Made by a program: the position numbers and the translations under genes
In this document: piece by piece, positions 51,403 to 60,754 of the stretch
How positions within the stretch are numbered: position 1 is the stretch's first letter
Layout of the letters: every line of letters starts with the position of its first letter
The notes under the pieces: generated by a model
What the model saw: the letters and a program-made list of their open reading frames with translations, nothing else
Told to the model about the DNA's origin: nothing
Databases searched by the model: none
Assembly: GCA_000955785.1 (NCBI GenBank)
Contig: JYOD01000015.1
Coordinates: 45,142-109,141 of the forward strand
Length of the DNA stretch: 64,000 nt
Source: Burkholderiaceae bacterium 16
GTDB taxonomy: Bacteria > Pseudomonadota > Gammaproteobacteria > Burkholderiales > Burkholderiaceae
Reading direction: 5' to 3'

Positions 51403-52002
51403 ATGGACGCTGCCATTGCGGGGTTTAGCCTCGGCCTGTCGCTGATCCTTGCCATCGGCTCGCAGAATGCCTTCGTGCTGCGCCAGGGCCTGCGCCGCGA
51501 GCATGTGTTCTGGGTTTGCCTGGTGTGCGCCATGTCCGATGCCGCGCTGATCCTGATGGGCGTGTCGGGGTTTTCGGTGCTGATGCGCAAGCTGCCCTGG
51601 CTGGGCGACGCCATGCGCTACGGCGGCGCGGCTTTCCTGCTGTGGTACGGCGCGCGCAGCTTCTGGACGGCGTGGCGTACGTCCGGCGTACTCGCGCCCA
51701 GCGAAGCCGAGCCCAGGCCGCTGGCCGCCACGCTGGCGGTATGCCTGGCGCTGACCTGGCTCAACCCCCATGTCTACCTCGACACGGTGATGCTGATCGG
51801 TTCTGTATCGACCCAGTTCGCGGGCCACACGCAAGCCTTCGCGGCGGGCGCCGTGGTGGCCTCCTTCATCTTCTTCTTCGCGCTCGGCTATGGCGCGGCC
51901 TTGCTCCGGCCGGTGTTCGCCAAGCCATCCGCATGGCGCGTGCTGGAGATTGTCATCGGCATTACCATGTGGGTGATTGCCGCCAGGCTGCTGTTGTCCT
52001 GA
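51403..52002 (+). CDS. LysE/ArgO-family amino-acid exporter
   Basis: 199-aa inner-membrane protein with about five or six membrane segments. LysE-family start MDAAIAGFSLGLSLILAIGSQNAFVLRQGLRREHV and the block LALTWLNPHVYLDTVMLIG. The QNAF and NPHVYLDT phrases point to the lysine/arginine exporter branch. GAGGGG precedes the ATG. The old methyltransferase remnant abuts it. Confidence 0.92.
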   Translation: MDAAIAGFSLGLSLILAIGSQNAFVLRQGLRREHVFWVCLVCAMSDAALILMGVSGFSVLMRKLPWLGDAMRYGGAAFLLWYGARSFWTAWRTSGVLAPSEAEPRPLAATLAVCLALTWLNPHVYLDTVMLIGSVSTQFAGHTQAFAAGAVVASFIFFFALGYGAALLRPVFAKPSAWRVLEIVIGITMWVIAARLLLS

Positions 52003-52034
52003 GCGGCATACAGCGCCCGTACCGGAAATACCGC

Positions 52035-52559
52035 ATGCCGAGAAACATAGAGATCAAAGCGCATATCGCCAGCGTGGACGCGCTGGTGCCCCTGGTGGCG
52101 CCGCTGGCCGACCATGGCCCCGAGCTGATCTTGCAGGACGACACCTTCTTTGCCTGTCCCAACGGCCGGCTCAAGCTGCGTGCCTTCCCGTCCGGCGAGG
52201 GCCAGCTGATCTTCTACGCGCGTGCCGACCAGGCCGGGCCCAAGGAGAGCTACTACATCATTTCGCCGGCCGCGGAGCCCGACACCCTGCGCGCGGCGCT
52301 GGCCGCGGCCTGGGGCGAGCAAGGGCGCGTGCGCAAGGCCCGCACCTTGTTCCTGGTGGGCCGCACGCGGGTGCATCTGGATCGCGTGGAGGGGCTGGGG
52401 GATTTTCTCGAACTGGAGGTGGTGCTGGCGGACGGGGAACCCGCCGAAGCCGGCGTGGCCGAGGCACATGCGCTGCTGGGCAAGCTGGGCGTCGCGCAAG
52501 AGCAATTGATCGAGACGGCCTACGTGGATCTGCTGCGCGCGGCCGCCGCGGGGAACTAG
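52035..52559 (+). CDS. CYTH-domain protein (class IV adenylyl cyclase-like)
   Basis: 174-aa CYTH protein: N-terminal MPRNIEIKAHI (EXEXK-like motif as EIK), RLKLRAF, GQLIFYARAD, VHLDRVEGLGDFLELEVVL. Such proteins hydrolyse thiamine- or inorganic triphosphates or cyclise ATP (class IV CyaB); the RVEGLGDFLELE segment is the CyaB/ThTPase form. It begins 32 nt after the LysE gene. Confidence 0.85.
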   Translation: MPRNIEIKAHIASVDALVPLVAPLADHGPELILQDDTFFACPNGRLKLRAFPSGEGQLIFYARADQAGPKESYYIISPAAEPDTLRAALAAAWGEQGRVRKARTLFLVGRTRVHLDRVEGLGDFLELEVVLADGEPAEAGVAEAHALLGKLGVAQEQLIETAYVDLLRAAAAGN

Positions 52560-52577
52560 CCGGGCGCGCCGGCGCGT

Positions 52578-53300
52578 TCAGACGACGTGCGCGGAAGCCG
52601 GCGCGTACACCTGCGGATGCCCCTTGACCGGGGCGGCACCGAAGATCCGGCCTTCGCGCACTTCCAGCACGTGGTCGCCGAGCGCTTCCACGTCGTCGGG
52701 GTCGTGCGAGATCACCAGCATCGGTACTTCCAGGCTGGCCTGCAGCGCGCGCAGCTCGGCGCGCATGCGCACGCGCAGCGCCGGGTCCAGCGCGGAGAAG
52801 GGTTCATCGAGCAGCACGATATCCGGCTGCGCCACCAGCGCGCGCGCCAGCGCGGCACGCTGCTTCTGGCCGCCGGAGATTTCGCCGGGGTAGTTGCCCG
52901 TAATCGCGCCCAGGCCGAAGGCGTCGATCCAGCGCCGGGCTTCCGGATGGCTGGCACCGCGGCGCGGGTTGCGCCAGCCGCGCGCCAGCCCGAAGGCGAT
53001 GTTCTGCGCGACAGTCAGATGCGGGAACAGGGCGTAGTCCTGGAACAGATAGGCCACGCGCCGCTCCTGCGGGCGGACATTGATGCGTGCCTCGCTGTCG
53101 AACAGCGTGCGGCCGTTCAGTACGATGCGGCCGCTGTCCGGTGTCAGCAACCCGGCGATGGCCCGCAGCGTCAGGCTCTTGCCGGCGCCCGAGGGCCCGA
53201 ACAGGGCAATGCGCCGGCTGTCCGAGTCAAACGCGATATCCAGCGCGAAATGGCGGTCCGCTGAACCGAGCTGCTTGCGTACGGTGACTTGCATGGTCAT
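52578..53300 (-). CDS. modC: molybdate ABC transporter ATP-binding protein, short form
   Basis: 240-aa ABC ATPase. Walker A is FGPSGAGKSLTLRAIAG, Q-loop YLFQDYALFPH, signature ISGGQKQRAALARALV, Walker B DIVLLDEPFSALD. It ends soon after the H-loop (VLEVREGRIFG) and lacks the C-terminal TOBE domain of ordinary ModC (about 350 aa). It starts 7 nt after modB. Tungstate or sulfate are alternative substrates, but the ModE box upstream of modA supports molybdate. Confidence 0.9.
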   Translation of the reverse strand: MTMQVTVRKQLGSADRHFALDIAFDSDSRRIALFGPSGAGKSLTLRAIAGLLTPDSGRIVLNGRTLFDSEARINVRPQERRVAYLFQDYALFPHLTVAQNIAFGLARGWRNPRRGASHPEARRWIDAFGLGAITGNYPGEISGGQKQRAALARALVAQPDIVLLDEPFSALDPALRVRMRAELRALQASLEVPMLVISHDPDDVEALGDHVLEVREGRIFGAAPVKGHPQVYAPASAHVV

Positions 53301-53307
53301 GGCGGGT

Positions 53308-53988
53308 CTACCGGAACGCCTTGCGCGTGGGCGGCACGAGCCGGCCGGCAACCACCAGCAGCACCACGCAGGTGACAGAGGTGACCAGCACCAGGAGGTT
53401 GGCGGTGTTGTCGTCGCCGGCCTGCACGGCCTCATAGATGGCAACGGACAAGGTCTGCGTGCGGCCGGGCAGGTTGCCCGCCACCATCAGCGTTGCGCCG
53501 AATTCTCCCAGTGCGCGGGCGAAGGCCAGCAGCACCCCGGCAATGATGCCGCGCGATGCCAGCGGCAAGGTCACGCGAAAGAAGATGCCGGCCTCCGGCG
53601 TGCCGAGCACGCGCGCGGCGTCTTCAAGCTGGGCGTCCACGCCTTCGAAGGCGGCGCGCGCCGACTTCAGCACCAGCGGGAACGCCACGATGGTGGAGGC
53701 CACCACCGCGCCTTGCCAGGTAAAGACCAGTTCGATGCCGAGCCGGCCGAGCCATTCGCCGAAGACGCCACGGCGCCCGACCAGTACCAGCAGGTAGTAT
53801 CCGAGCACGGTGGGCGGCAGCACCAGCGGCAGCGTCAGCAGGGCGTCCACCACGTCGCGCGCGGCCGATTGCCAGCGCGACAGCGCAAAGGCCGCGCCCA
53901 CGCCGAGCACGGCATTGAGCACGGTCGCCCAGCCTGCCACCTTCAGCGACAGCGAGAGCGGTACCCAGACAGCTTCCAGGGTGGTCAT
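53308..53988 (-). CDS. modB: molybdate ABC transporter permease
   Basis: 226-aa inner-membrane permease with five or six segments. LTLPLVLPPTVLGYYLLVLVG and the EAA-type loop EDAARVLGTPEAGIFFRVTLPLA, GEFGATLMVAGNLPGRTQTL are diagnostic of ModB/CysT-like permeases, and TLSVAIYEAVQAGDD of ModB. It lies between modA and modC in an operon. Confidence 0.94.
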   Translation of the reverse strand: MTTLEAVWVPLSLSLKVAGWATVLNAVLGVGAAFALSRWQSAARDVVDALLTLPLVLPPTVLGYYLLVLVGRRGVFGEWLGRLGIELVFTWQGAVVASTIVAFPLVLKSARAAFEGVDAQLEDAARVLGTPEAGIFFRVTLPLASRGIIAGVLLAFARALGEFGATLMVAGNLPGRTQTLSVAIYEAVQAGDDNTANLLVLVTSVTCVVLLVVAGRLVPPTRKAFR

Positions 53989-54074
53989 CGGGATTGACGC
54001 CTGCCGGCGAGGCCGGGCAGGCGGTGCAGTGAGTTCGGGTTGACGGCGGCGCGCGAAGGTTCAGGGCCCAAGGT

Positions 54075-54896
54075 TCAAGGCTTGAGGAATCCGTACTTGG
54101 CCAGCACCGCCTGGCCTTCCGGCGACAGCACATAGCTGAGGAACGCCGCGGCTTCCGCTGGCTGCTTCGAATTCGCAGTGACGGCGATCGGATAGGTCAC
54201 CGGCTGGCGCGTCGCCACCCGCAGCGCCACCTTGACCTTCTCCGGCATGATGGCCGCATCGGTGGCGAACACGAAGCCGGCATCCACCTCGCCGCGCGCC
54301 ACATAGTCCAGGCTCTGGCGCACGTTCTGCGCCATCACGCCCTTGGCCGACACGGCATCCCACACGCCCGCCGCTTCCAGCGCACCCTTGGTATAGCGGC
54401 CCACCGGCACCGATGCCGGGTTGCCGAAAGCCACCCGCTTGAATTCGGGGCGGCCCAGGTCCTGCAGCTTGCCGACTTCCAGCTTGCTGTCCGCCGGCAG
54501 GATCAGCGCGAGCTGGTTGGCGGCGAAATCGCGGCGCGAGGCGGGCTGCACCACGCGCTCGGTCACGGCCTTGTTCATCGCGTCCTGGTCGGCCGAGGCA
54601 AACACATCGGCCGGCGCGCCATTGACGATCTGCTGCATCAATACGTCGGAAGCGCCGAAATTGAGCACCACCTTGGTCTGCGGGTGGGCGCGTTCGTAGG
54701 ATTCGGCGAGCGACTTGAAGGCATTGGTCAGGCTGGCCGCGGCGGACACCACCAGGTCGGCGCCAAAGGCGGCCGGCGCGGACAGCGCCAGCGTGACGGA
54801 CAGCAGCAGGCCGGCCGCCAGCGAGGCGGTGCGGCGGGCGCCGCGCGGGAGGCGGGACTGGGCAGGCAGCGGAGTGGCGGGCAGTTGCATGGGCAT
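54075..54896 (-). CDS. modA: molybdate ABC transporter substrate-binding protein
   Basis: 273-aa periplasmic binding protein with a signal peptide (ASLAAGLLLSVTLALSAPAAFG, cleaved near AFG-AD). Oxyanion-binding Ser/Asn positions in VSAAASLTNAF and NFGASDVLMQQI, and FASADQDAMNKA, are ModA hallmarks. ATG 54896 and 54890 are both acceptable; the frame to 54956 would pre-empt the ModE box. First gene of modABC. Confidence 0.94.
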   Translation of the reverse strand: MPMQLPATPLPAQSRLPRGARRTASLAAGLLLSVTLALSAPAAFGADLVVSAAASLTNAFKSLAESYERAHPQTKVVLNFGASDVLMQQIVNGAPADVFASADQDAMNKAVTERVVQPASRRDFAANQLALILPADSKLEVGKLQDLGRPEFKRVAFGNPASVPVGRYTKGALEAAGVWDAVSAKGVMAQNVRQSLDYVARGEVDAGFVFATDAAIMPEKVKVALRVATRQPVTYPIAVTANSKQPAEAAAFLSYVLSPEGQAVLAKYGFLKP

Positions 54897-54950
54897 GGTG
54901 GTGGCGACGGTTGGATAGCAGGCCAGGCAAGCAAATGCCGCCTGCCAAAA

Positions 54951-54976
54951 GCGCAATATATGACGGTATATAACGC
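54951..54976. promoter_or_regulatory. ModE operator upstream of modABC
   Basis: GCGCAATATA, a 6-nt spacer TGACGG, then TATATAACGC: a dyad matching the known ModE consensus of TATATA-type half sites with a 6-7 nt spacer and CG-containing outer ends, best on the right half (TATATAACG). It lies about 55 nt before the modA start. Confidence 0.75.
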
Positions 54977-55134
54977 GGCGTCAATGACACGTTCTGTCAG
55001 GACTGGGCATCGTGAATGGTTCGCCCCGGTCCGCGCCCGCCGTCACAGCGGCGTAACGCGCGCGTCACTCTGCTGCCATTTGCGCTCGGGACAATGTCCG
55101 GCTCCAGGCACAACAAGAAAGAAGGGAGCCACAA

Positions 55135-57249
55135 ATGACCAGCAGTCCGACCGTCGCCACGCGAGCGTGTGCCGTCATCGCTTCGTCCCGGAGCTCCGGC
55201 GTCTCCAGGCTTTCCGCCATTGCCGCCGCCGTGGCCGCCACCGCGCTGCTGGCCGCCTGCGGCTCCGACGACAGCCCCGCCGGCACGGGCACCACGCCGC
55301 AGGGCGGCAGCGTCACGGCCGGCACCAAGGCCACGCTGGCCCTGCTGGAAACCACCGACCTGCACACCAATGTGCGCAGCTACGACTACTTCAAGCTGGC
55401 CGAGGACAAATCCTTCGGCTTCGAGCGCGTGGCGACCCTGATCAAGCAAGCCCGCACCGAATTTCCCAACACGCTGCTGCTGGACAACGGCGACACCATC
55501 CAGGGCACGGCGCTGGCGGACTACCAGGCCCAGGTCAACCCGCTCAAGTGCGGCGACACGCTGGCCATGTACAAGGTGATGAACGCCGCGAAGTTCGACG
55601 GCGGCGGCATCGGCAACCACGAATTCAACTACGGGCTGGGCTACCTGAACCAGGTCACGGGCAACCGCTTCAACGTCGACGGCTTGCCGGACCCGACCGT
55701 GCAGACGCCGTGCGCCGGCCCGGCCTTCCCGCAGGTGCTGGCCAACGTGTACAGCGTGCGCACGCGCGCGCCGCTGTTCCAGCCTTACACCATCATCACC
55801 CGCCAGATCACCGCCACGGGCCCTGACGGCAAGGCCGTCACGGTGCCGGTCAAGGTCGGCATCATCGGCTTCGCGCCGCCGGCCATCATGAGCTGGGACA
55901 AGCGCTGGCTCGACGGCAAGGTCTACACCGAAGGCGTGAAGGAAACCGCCGAGAAGTTCGTGCCGGAGATGCGCGCCAAGGGCGCCGACCTGGTGGTGGT
56001 GATTTCCCACGGCGGGCTCGATGCCTCCGCCTACTCGCCCGCGATGGAGAACGGCAGCTGGCATCTTGCCAGGGTCGCCGGCGTAGACGCCATGCTGATC
56101 GGCCACTCGCACCAGGTCTTCCCGGACGCCACCAGCACGGTGGCGCAGTTCAACCTGCCGGGCGTGGACAAGGTGCGTGGCACCGTCAACGGCGTGCCCA
56201 CCGTGATGGCCGACTACTGGGGCCGCCGCCTTGGCGTGATCAAGCTGCAGCTGGCGCATGACGGCACCCGCTGGGTGGTCGACAAGAGCACCACCACGGT
56301 GGAGGCGCGCTCGATCCAGAATGCCGACAAGAGCTATGTGGCGCCCGATGCCACCGTGGCGGCGGCGGTAGAGGCCGAGCACCAGGCCACCATCGCCTAC
56401 GTGAAGACGCCGATCGGCACCACCGACTACCGCATGAGCACGTACTTCGCCGACGTGGGCGATCCCGGCGCGATCCAGATCGTCAACCAGGCGCAGGCCG
56501 CCTACGTGAAGGACTACATCGCCGCCAACCTGCCGGCGCTGGCCTCGCTGCCGGTGCTGTCGGTGTCGGCGCCGTTCAAGAGCGGCTTCGGCGGCGGCAA
56601 CGACTTCACGGACGTGCAGTCCGGCGACCTCGCCATCAACAATGCCGCGGATCTCTACCTCTACCCCAACACCATCTACGCGGTGAAGGTCAGCGGCACC
56701 GATGTCAAGGCCTGGCTGGAGACGGCTGCCAAGCGCTTCAACCAGATCGATCCGGCGAAGACGGCGGACCAGCCACTGATCAGCAGCTTCCCCGGCTACA
56801 ACTTCGACATGTTCACCTCGCCCGACCTGCAATACGAGATCGACGTGACGCAGCCCGCAGGCAGCCGCATCAAGAACCTCGCCTACAAGGGCGTGCCGCT
56901 GGATGCCAGCCAGCAGTTCATCGTCGCCACCAACAACTACCGCGCCAGCGGCGGCGGCAACTTCCCCGGCCTGGACGGCAGCAAGACGGTCTATGGCTCG
57001 CCCGACGCCAGCCGCGACGTGCTGATCGCGTACATCAAGAAGGCTGGCGCGATCACGCGCGCCGCCAACGGCGCCGCACGCAGCTGGCGCTTCACCAAGG
57101 TAGCCACGGCTGGCAAGGTGGTTTTCGCTTCCGCCGCCAACCAGCTTGCGCAGGCGCAGGCAGCCGGGCTGGCCAATATCGCGCTGGAGCAGGCGGGCTA
57201 CGACACCAACAAGAACCTGTCGCTGTACAGCGTCGACCTCAACCAGTAA
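55135..57249 (+). CDS. 2',3'-cyclic-nucleotide 2'-phosphodiesterase / 5'-nucleotidase lipoprotein
   Basis: 704-aa periplasmic metallophosphoesterase, lipid-anchored by lipobox LLAAC (about residue 42). Metal motifs DLHTN, NGDTIQG, GNHEFNYG, SHGG and GHSHQVF in order; the C-terminal 5'-nucleotidase domain ends with NNYRASGGGNFPG. It is CpdB-like and salvages extracellular nucleotides. ATG 55135 follows GAAGGGAG. SEL1-repeat gene begins 7 nt after its stop. Confidence 0.92.
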   Translation: MTSSPTVATRACAVIASSRSSGVSRLSAIAAAVAATALLAACGSDDSPAGTGTTPQGGSVTAGTKATLALLETTDLHTNVRSYDYFKLAEDKSFGFERVATLIKQARTEFPNTLLLDNGDTIQGTALADYQAQVNPLKCGDTLAMYKVMNAAKFDGGGIGNHEFNYGLGYLNQVTGNRFNVDGLPDPTVQTPCAGPAFPQVLANVYSVRTRAPLFQPYTIITRQITATGPDGKAVTVPVKVGIIGFAPPAIMSWDKRWLDGKVYTEGVKETAEKFVPEMRAKGADLVVVISHGGLDASAYSPAMENGSWHLARVAGVDAMLIGHSHQVFPDATSTVAQFNLPGVDKVRGTVNGVPTVMADYWGRRLGVIKLQLAHDGTRWVVDKSTTTVEARSIQNADKSYVAPDATVAAAVEAEHQATIAYVKTPIGTTDYRMSTYFADVGDPGAIQIVNQAQAAYVKDYIAANLPALASLPVLSVSAPFKSGFGGGNDFTDVQSGDLAINNAADLYLYPNTIYAVKVSGTDVKAWLETAAKRFNQIDPAKTADQPLISSFPGYNFDMFTSPDLQYEIDVTQPAGSRIKNLAYKGVPLDASQQFIVATNNYRASGGGNFPGLDGSKTVYGSPDASRDVLIAYIKKAGAITRAANGAARSWRFTKVATAGKVVFASAANQLAQAQAAGLANIALEQAGYDTNKNLSLYSVDLNQ

Positions 57250-57256
57250 GGCGACG

Positions 57257-58084
57257 ATGACCACGATAGCGAACGGAACGATCACGCCGGCGCGCACGGC
57301 GCCCCGGCGCCGCCAGCGCCGTGTGCATCCGGTTATCGCCGCCGCGCTGGTGGCGGTGACGGTGGCGGCAGGTTGCGTGGGCGGGGCGTCGGCGTGGCGC
57401 GAGCACGCCAGCGCGCGGCGCCTGGAACTGGCCCAGTGGCAGACGCTGGCCGGCCCGGCCGGCGACGCGCAGGCGCTGGCGGCGTTGCGCCGCGCCGCGG
57501 CAGGCAAGGAGGCGGCGGCGCAGACTGCGCTGGGCGAGGCACTGCTGGCGCGAGCGGATGCGGCGCTGCGGGGGGAAGGCGTCGACTGGTTGCGGCAAGC
57601 GGCAGCGGCCGGGGACGCGCACGCGCATTTCCTGCTGGGCAAGGCGGCCTTCCTGGGGGACGGCGGTGGTGCCGGTGGCACGCCTGATGCCGCGGCTGCG
57701 TGGCAGCATTTCGCGTTCGCCTCCGCCGCTGGCAATGCCGGGGCCGCGTATTACCTGGGCCTGCTGCACCGCGGCGGCTACGGCCGCACGCCCGATGCGG
57801 CCGCGGCTGCCCGCTGGTTCGCAGTGGCCGCCGATGCCGGCGTGGCGCAGGCCATGTTCATGTTAGCCAATGCCTATCGCGAAGGGGCGGGCGTACCGCG
57901 TGACGAGGGGCGCGCGGTGGCATGGTATGAAGCTGCCGCCGAGCGGGAACATCCTGAATCGATTCAGGCGCTGGCCATGGCCTATCGGTATGGGGAGCTG
58001 GGGTTGAAGCGGGATGAGGGGAGTTTTCTCGCTCACCTGGGGGAGACTGCGCATGCGCTGAAGCATCCGGCGTTGAAGCCGTGA
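57257..58084 (+). CDS. SEL1-like repeat protein, membrane-anchored
   Basis: 275-aa protein with one N-terminal membrane/signal segment (VIAAALVAVTVAAGCVGGA) and about five SEL1/TPR-type helical repeats (for example AGNAGAAYYLGLLHRGGYGR, AGVAQAMFMLANAYREGAGV). Such repeats serve as protein-binding scaffolds. It is coupled 7 nt after the nucleotidase. Its last 100 nt switch to GGG/TTG-type codons, like other gene ends next to repeats in this window. Confidence 0.82.
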   Translation: MTTIANGTITPARTAPRRRQRRVHPVIAAALVAVTVAAGCVGGASAWREHASARRLELAQWQTLAGPAGDAQALAALRRAAAGKEAAAQTALGEALLARADAALRGEGVDWLRQAAAAGDAHAHFLLGKAAFLGDGGGAGGTPDAAAAWQHFAFASAAGNAGAAYYLGLLHRGGYGRTPDAAAAARWFAVAADAGVAQAMFMLANAYREGAGVPRDEGRAVAWYEAAAEREHPESIQALAMAYRYGELGLKRDEGSFLAHLGETAHALKHPALKP

Positions 58085-58172
58085 GTGGTCGTGGGGTGGG
58101 TACGCGGAGGGCTGTTGCGGTTTGCCGGTGTCGCATTCCTGGCCACGAACGCACCACAACCCCACCCCGATC

Positions 58173-58367
58173 TCACGCCGGGGGCGACCCATCCTTAAAC
58201 GCGCTCTTCAGCATCTGCCGCAACTCAGGTCCGTCCTCATGCTTGTGCACCTGCACCGCATGCTGAGCAGCGACTTCAAGCAGTTCTTCCTCGCTGTCCG
58301 CACTGATAGCCACCGTGCACTTCGACTCACTCGGAAACTCGCGGCAATCGATATATTTGCGTCCCAT
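58173..58367 (-). CDS. DUF1059 family small protein
   Basis: 64-aa protein starting MGRKYIDCREFPSESKCTVA with a perfect AGGAGG ribosome site. The CREFPSES-CTVAISADSEEELLE pattern, AQHAVQVHKHED and a final helix are typical of DUF1059. Function unknown. Confidence 0.88.
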   Translation of the reverse strand: MGRKYIDCREFPSESKCTVAISADSEEELLEVAAQHAVQVHKHEDGPELRQMLKSAFKDGSPPA

Positions 58368-58388
58368 GCTTTGCCTCCTGACGCGTAA

Positions 58389-58415
58389 GTCAATCAGGTC
58401 AATCAGGTCAATCGG
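58389..58415. repeat. three 9-bp tandem repeats
   Basis: GTCAATCAG, GTCAATCAG, GTCAATCGG in tandem, between the DUF1059 start and the dehydrogenase. It resembles the 9-bp repeat near infA in period but not sequence. Confidence 0.85.
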
Positions 58416-58587
58416 GCAGGGTGCTTCTGGCACCCCGTGCAGGCGCTTACCCCGTGCGGCGCCCTGGCGCGGCGTTGTCCTCGATAGGCGGGGAAGGGTG
58501 GCGCCGCCGGGGTGGCGGGCGCCTGATTCAGTATAGGGCGCGCGGCGCGCCACGGAATGTCCGCGGCGCGCCAGCCGGATCGATCCG

Positions 58588-59529
58588 TCAGAGTACCGGC
58601 GTGATCACCTTGCCGGTGCCGAGAAAGGCATCGAGATTCTCGAACACCAGCCCGGACATGGCGGCGCGGGTCTCGTGCGTGCCACTGGCCATGTGCGGCG
58701 CCAGCACGACATTGTCCAGCGCGAACAGCGCCTGCGGCGCCCGCGGCTCGTCGCGGAACACATCCAGCCCGGCGCCGCCCAGGCGGCCATCGCGCAATGC
58801 CGCCACCAGGGCGTCTTCGTCCACCACGCTGCCACGCGAGACATTGACGAGGATGCCTTTGGGCCCCAGCGCCTCGATGATGCTGGCCGATACCAGCCCT
58901 TCGGTTTCCGGCCCGCCCACGCAGGTCACGGCCAGGAAATCGGCCCAGCCGGCCAGCGCCTTCAGGTCCGGCTCGTGGCGCCACGGCGCGCCCGCGTGCG
59001 GGCGGCGGTTGTGGTACGCGATGTCCATGCCGAAGCCGGCGGCGCGCTGCGCCACTTTTTCGCCGATGCGGCCAAGGCCCAGGATGCCCAGCTTCTTGCC
59101 CGACACGCGCGTGGTCAGCGGGAAGTTCTCTTGGCCCCACTTGCCGGCGCGCACGTAGCGGTCGCCGTGGGCAATGCCACGCGCGGCGTCGAGCAGCAGG
59201 CCGAAGGCGAGGTCGGCCACGCAGTCGTTGAGCACGTCGGGCGTGTTGCTGACCTGGATGCCGCGCGCGCGGGCCGCGTCCAGCGCGATCGAGTCATAGC
59301 CCACGCCGAAGCTGACGATGGCTTCGAGGCCGGGCATCGCGGCGATGGCTTCGGCCGTCATGCCGTGGCGGGCGGACGTCACCGCCACGCGCGCCTGCTG
59401 CGCATGTTCGCGCAGCCATGCCAGCGGGTCGGCCTGTTCCCACAGCGGGACGGCCTGGTACTGCTCCCGCAGGCGGGAGTTGATCTGCGGCGCAAGGGGG
59501 CCGATCTGGACGAGCGAGACTTGGGACAT
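58588..59529 (-). CDS. D-2-hydroxyacid dehydrogenase (GhrB / hydroxypyruvate reductase type)
   Basis: 313-aa NAD(P)-dependent dehydrogenase. Rossmann motif LGILGLGRIGEKVA; catalytic Arg in VNVSRGSVVDE, Glu in DEPRAP, His in APHMASGT. Candidates are glyoxylate/hydroxypyruvate or 2-keto-sugar-acid reductase. It lies downstream of the LacI regulator and near a sugar-acid dehydratase, which favours sugar-acid metabolism. Confidence 0.92.
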   Translation of the reverse strand: MSQVSLVQIGPLAPQINSRLREQYQAVPLWEQADPLAWLREHAQQARVAVTSARHGMTAEAIAAMPGLEAIVSFGVGYDSIALDAARARGIQVSNTPDVLNDCVADLAFGLLLDAARGIAHGDRYVRAGKWGQENFPLTTRVSGKKLGILGLGRIGEKVAQRAAGFGMDIAYHNRRPHAGAPWRHEPDLKALAGWADFLAVTCVGGPETEGLVSASIIEALGPKGILVNVSRGSVVDEDALVAALRDGRLGGAGLDVFRDEPRAPQALFALDNVVLAPHMASGTHETRAAMSGLVFENLDAFLGTGKVITPVL

Positions 59530-59701
59530 GGGAGGCTAGGTGAAGGAAAGGGTGCGGGATCCGGGAAGAGTGCGCGGAGCAGGGCGCAAGGCCGGTCGGC
59601 CGGGGGCGGTGCCTGTCCCCGCTCGTTGCGGTGTTCGATGCTAGCGCAATCATAACGTCTCCGGCAAGGCACCGCAGCGCCGGGCGCGGAGCGAGCCGGC
59701 T

Positions 59702-60754
59702 TCAGGCGCTGTCGCGCTGGATCACTTCGAAGCCGAGGTCGATGATGCGCTCGCCCACCTCGCGCCCGTCGATGCGCGCGAGCAGGCATTCGGCAGCGGT
59801 GCGGCCGATGGCCGGGCCGTCGATGCGCACCGTGGACAGCGCCGGGTAGGTGTGCGCGGCGAAGTTCAGATCGCCGAAGCCCATCACGGCAAGTTGCTCC
59901 GGCACCTGCAGTCCGCGCGCGCGGGCTTCCGACAGCGCGCCCTGCGCCAGCGTGTCGGAACTGCAGAACACCACATCGGGCTGCGCGCCGCCGTCGAGCA
60001 GCCGCGCCAGTCCCTCACGGCCCAGCCCCAGGCTGGACGGCGCCGGCACGATGCTGCTCAGCACCTCGGTGATGCCGTGGCGGGCCAGCGCATCGATAAA
60101 GCCAAGCCGGCGCGACTCGGCGCGCTGGTCGCTGGCGGACAGGATGGCGGGCCGCCGGTAGCCGCGCGCATAAAGGAATTCGGCCACGGTCTGCCCCACC
60201 TTCTCGTGCGAGAAACCCACCAGCATGTCGATCGGCGTGGGCGTGATGTCCCAGGTCTCCACTACCGGCACGCGCGCGGCCAGCAGGCGGCGGCGCGTAT
60301 CGGCGGTATGCGCGATGCCGGTCAGCACGATGCCGTCGGGGCGGCGCGAGAGGATGGCGGCCAGCAGGTCCTGCTCGCGCGTGGCGGCGTACCCCGACAG
60401 GCCCAGCATCATCTGGTAGCCCGCTTGCGAGAAACGGTCGGTGAGCGCCTGGATGGTATCGGCGAAGATTGAGTTGGCGATGGTCGGCACGATGGCCGCG
60501 ATCAGGCGGCTGCGCCGCGAGGCGAGGCCGCCGGCCAGCAGGTTGGGCACATAGCCGGTGCGCTGGATGGCTTCCTGCACGCGCGCCACCGTGCGCGCCG
60601 AGACCAGCCCGGGCTGGTTGACCACGCGCGACACGGTGATCGGCGAGACGCCGGCGATCTTGGCCACGTCGGCCAATGTGACGCTGCCGGTGGCGCGGCC
60701 GGCAACGGGGGCGAGCGCGGTGCGCGGGGTGGTTGGCTTGCGAGGCGGGGCCAT
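59702..60754 (-). CDS. LacI-family transcriptional regulator (GntR-like)
   Basis: 350-aa repressor. Helix-turn-helix and hinge VTLADVAKIAGVSPITVSRVVNQPG at about residues 25-50, then a sugar-binding domain (LIAAIVPTIANSIFADTI, DVVFCSSDTLAQGAL, VMGFGDLNFA). The GntR/gluconate branch is suggested by NSIFADTI and MGFGDL. ATG 60754 is chosen because frames to 60922 run into the operator. Divergent from the dehydratase; the 28-bp palindrome between is its likely operator. Confidence 0.92.
   Translation of the reverse strand: MAPPRKPTTPRTALAPVAGRATGSVTLADVAKIAGVSPITVSRVVNQPGLVSARTVARVQEAIQRTGYVPNLLAGGLASRRSRLIAAIVPTIANSIFADTIQALTDRFSQAGYQMMLGLSGYAATREQDLLAAILSRRPDGIVLTGIAHTADTRRRLLAARVPVVETWDITPTPIDMLVGFSHEKVGQTVAEFLYARGYRRPAILSASDQRAESRRLGFIDALARHGITEVLSSIVPAPSSLGLGREGLARLLDGGAQPDVVFCSSDTLAQGALSEARARGLQVPEQLAVMGFGDLNFAAHTYPALSTVRIDGPAIGRTAAECLLARIDGREVGERIIDLGFEVIQRDSA

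Noticed and set aside
54997..57735. 912-codon minus-strand frame opposite the cpdB-like gene
   Set aside because: Antisense to a gene with clear metallophosphoesterase motifs; no independent evidence.
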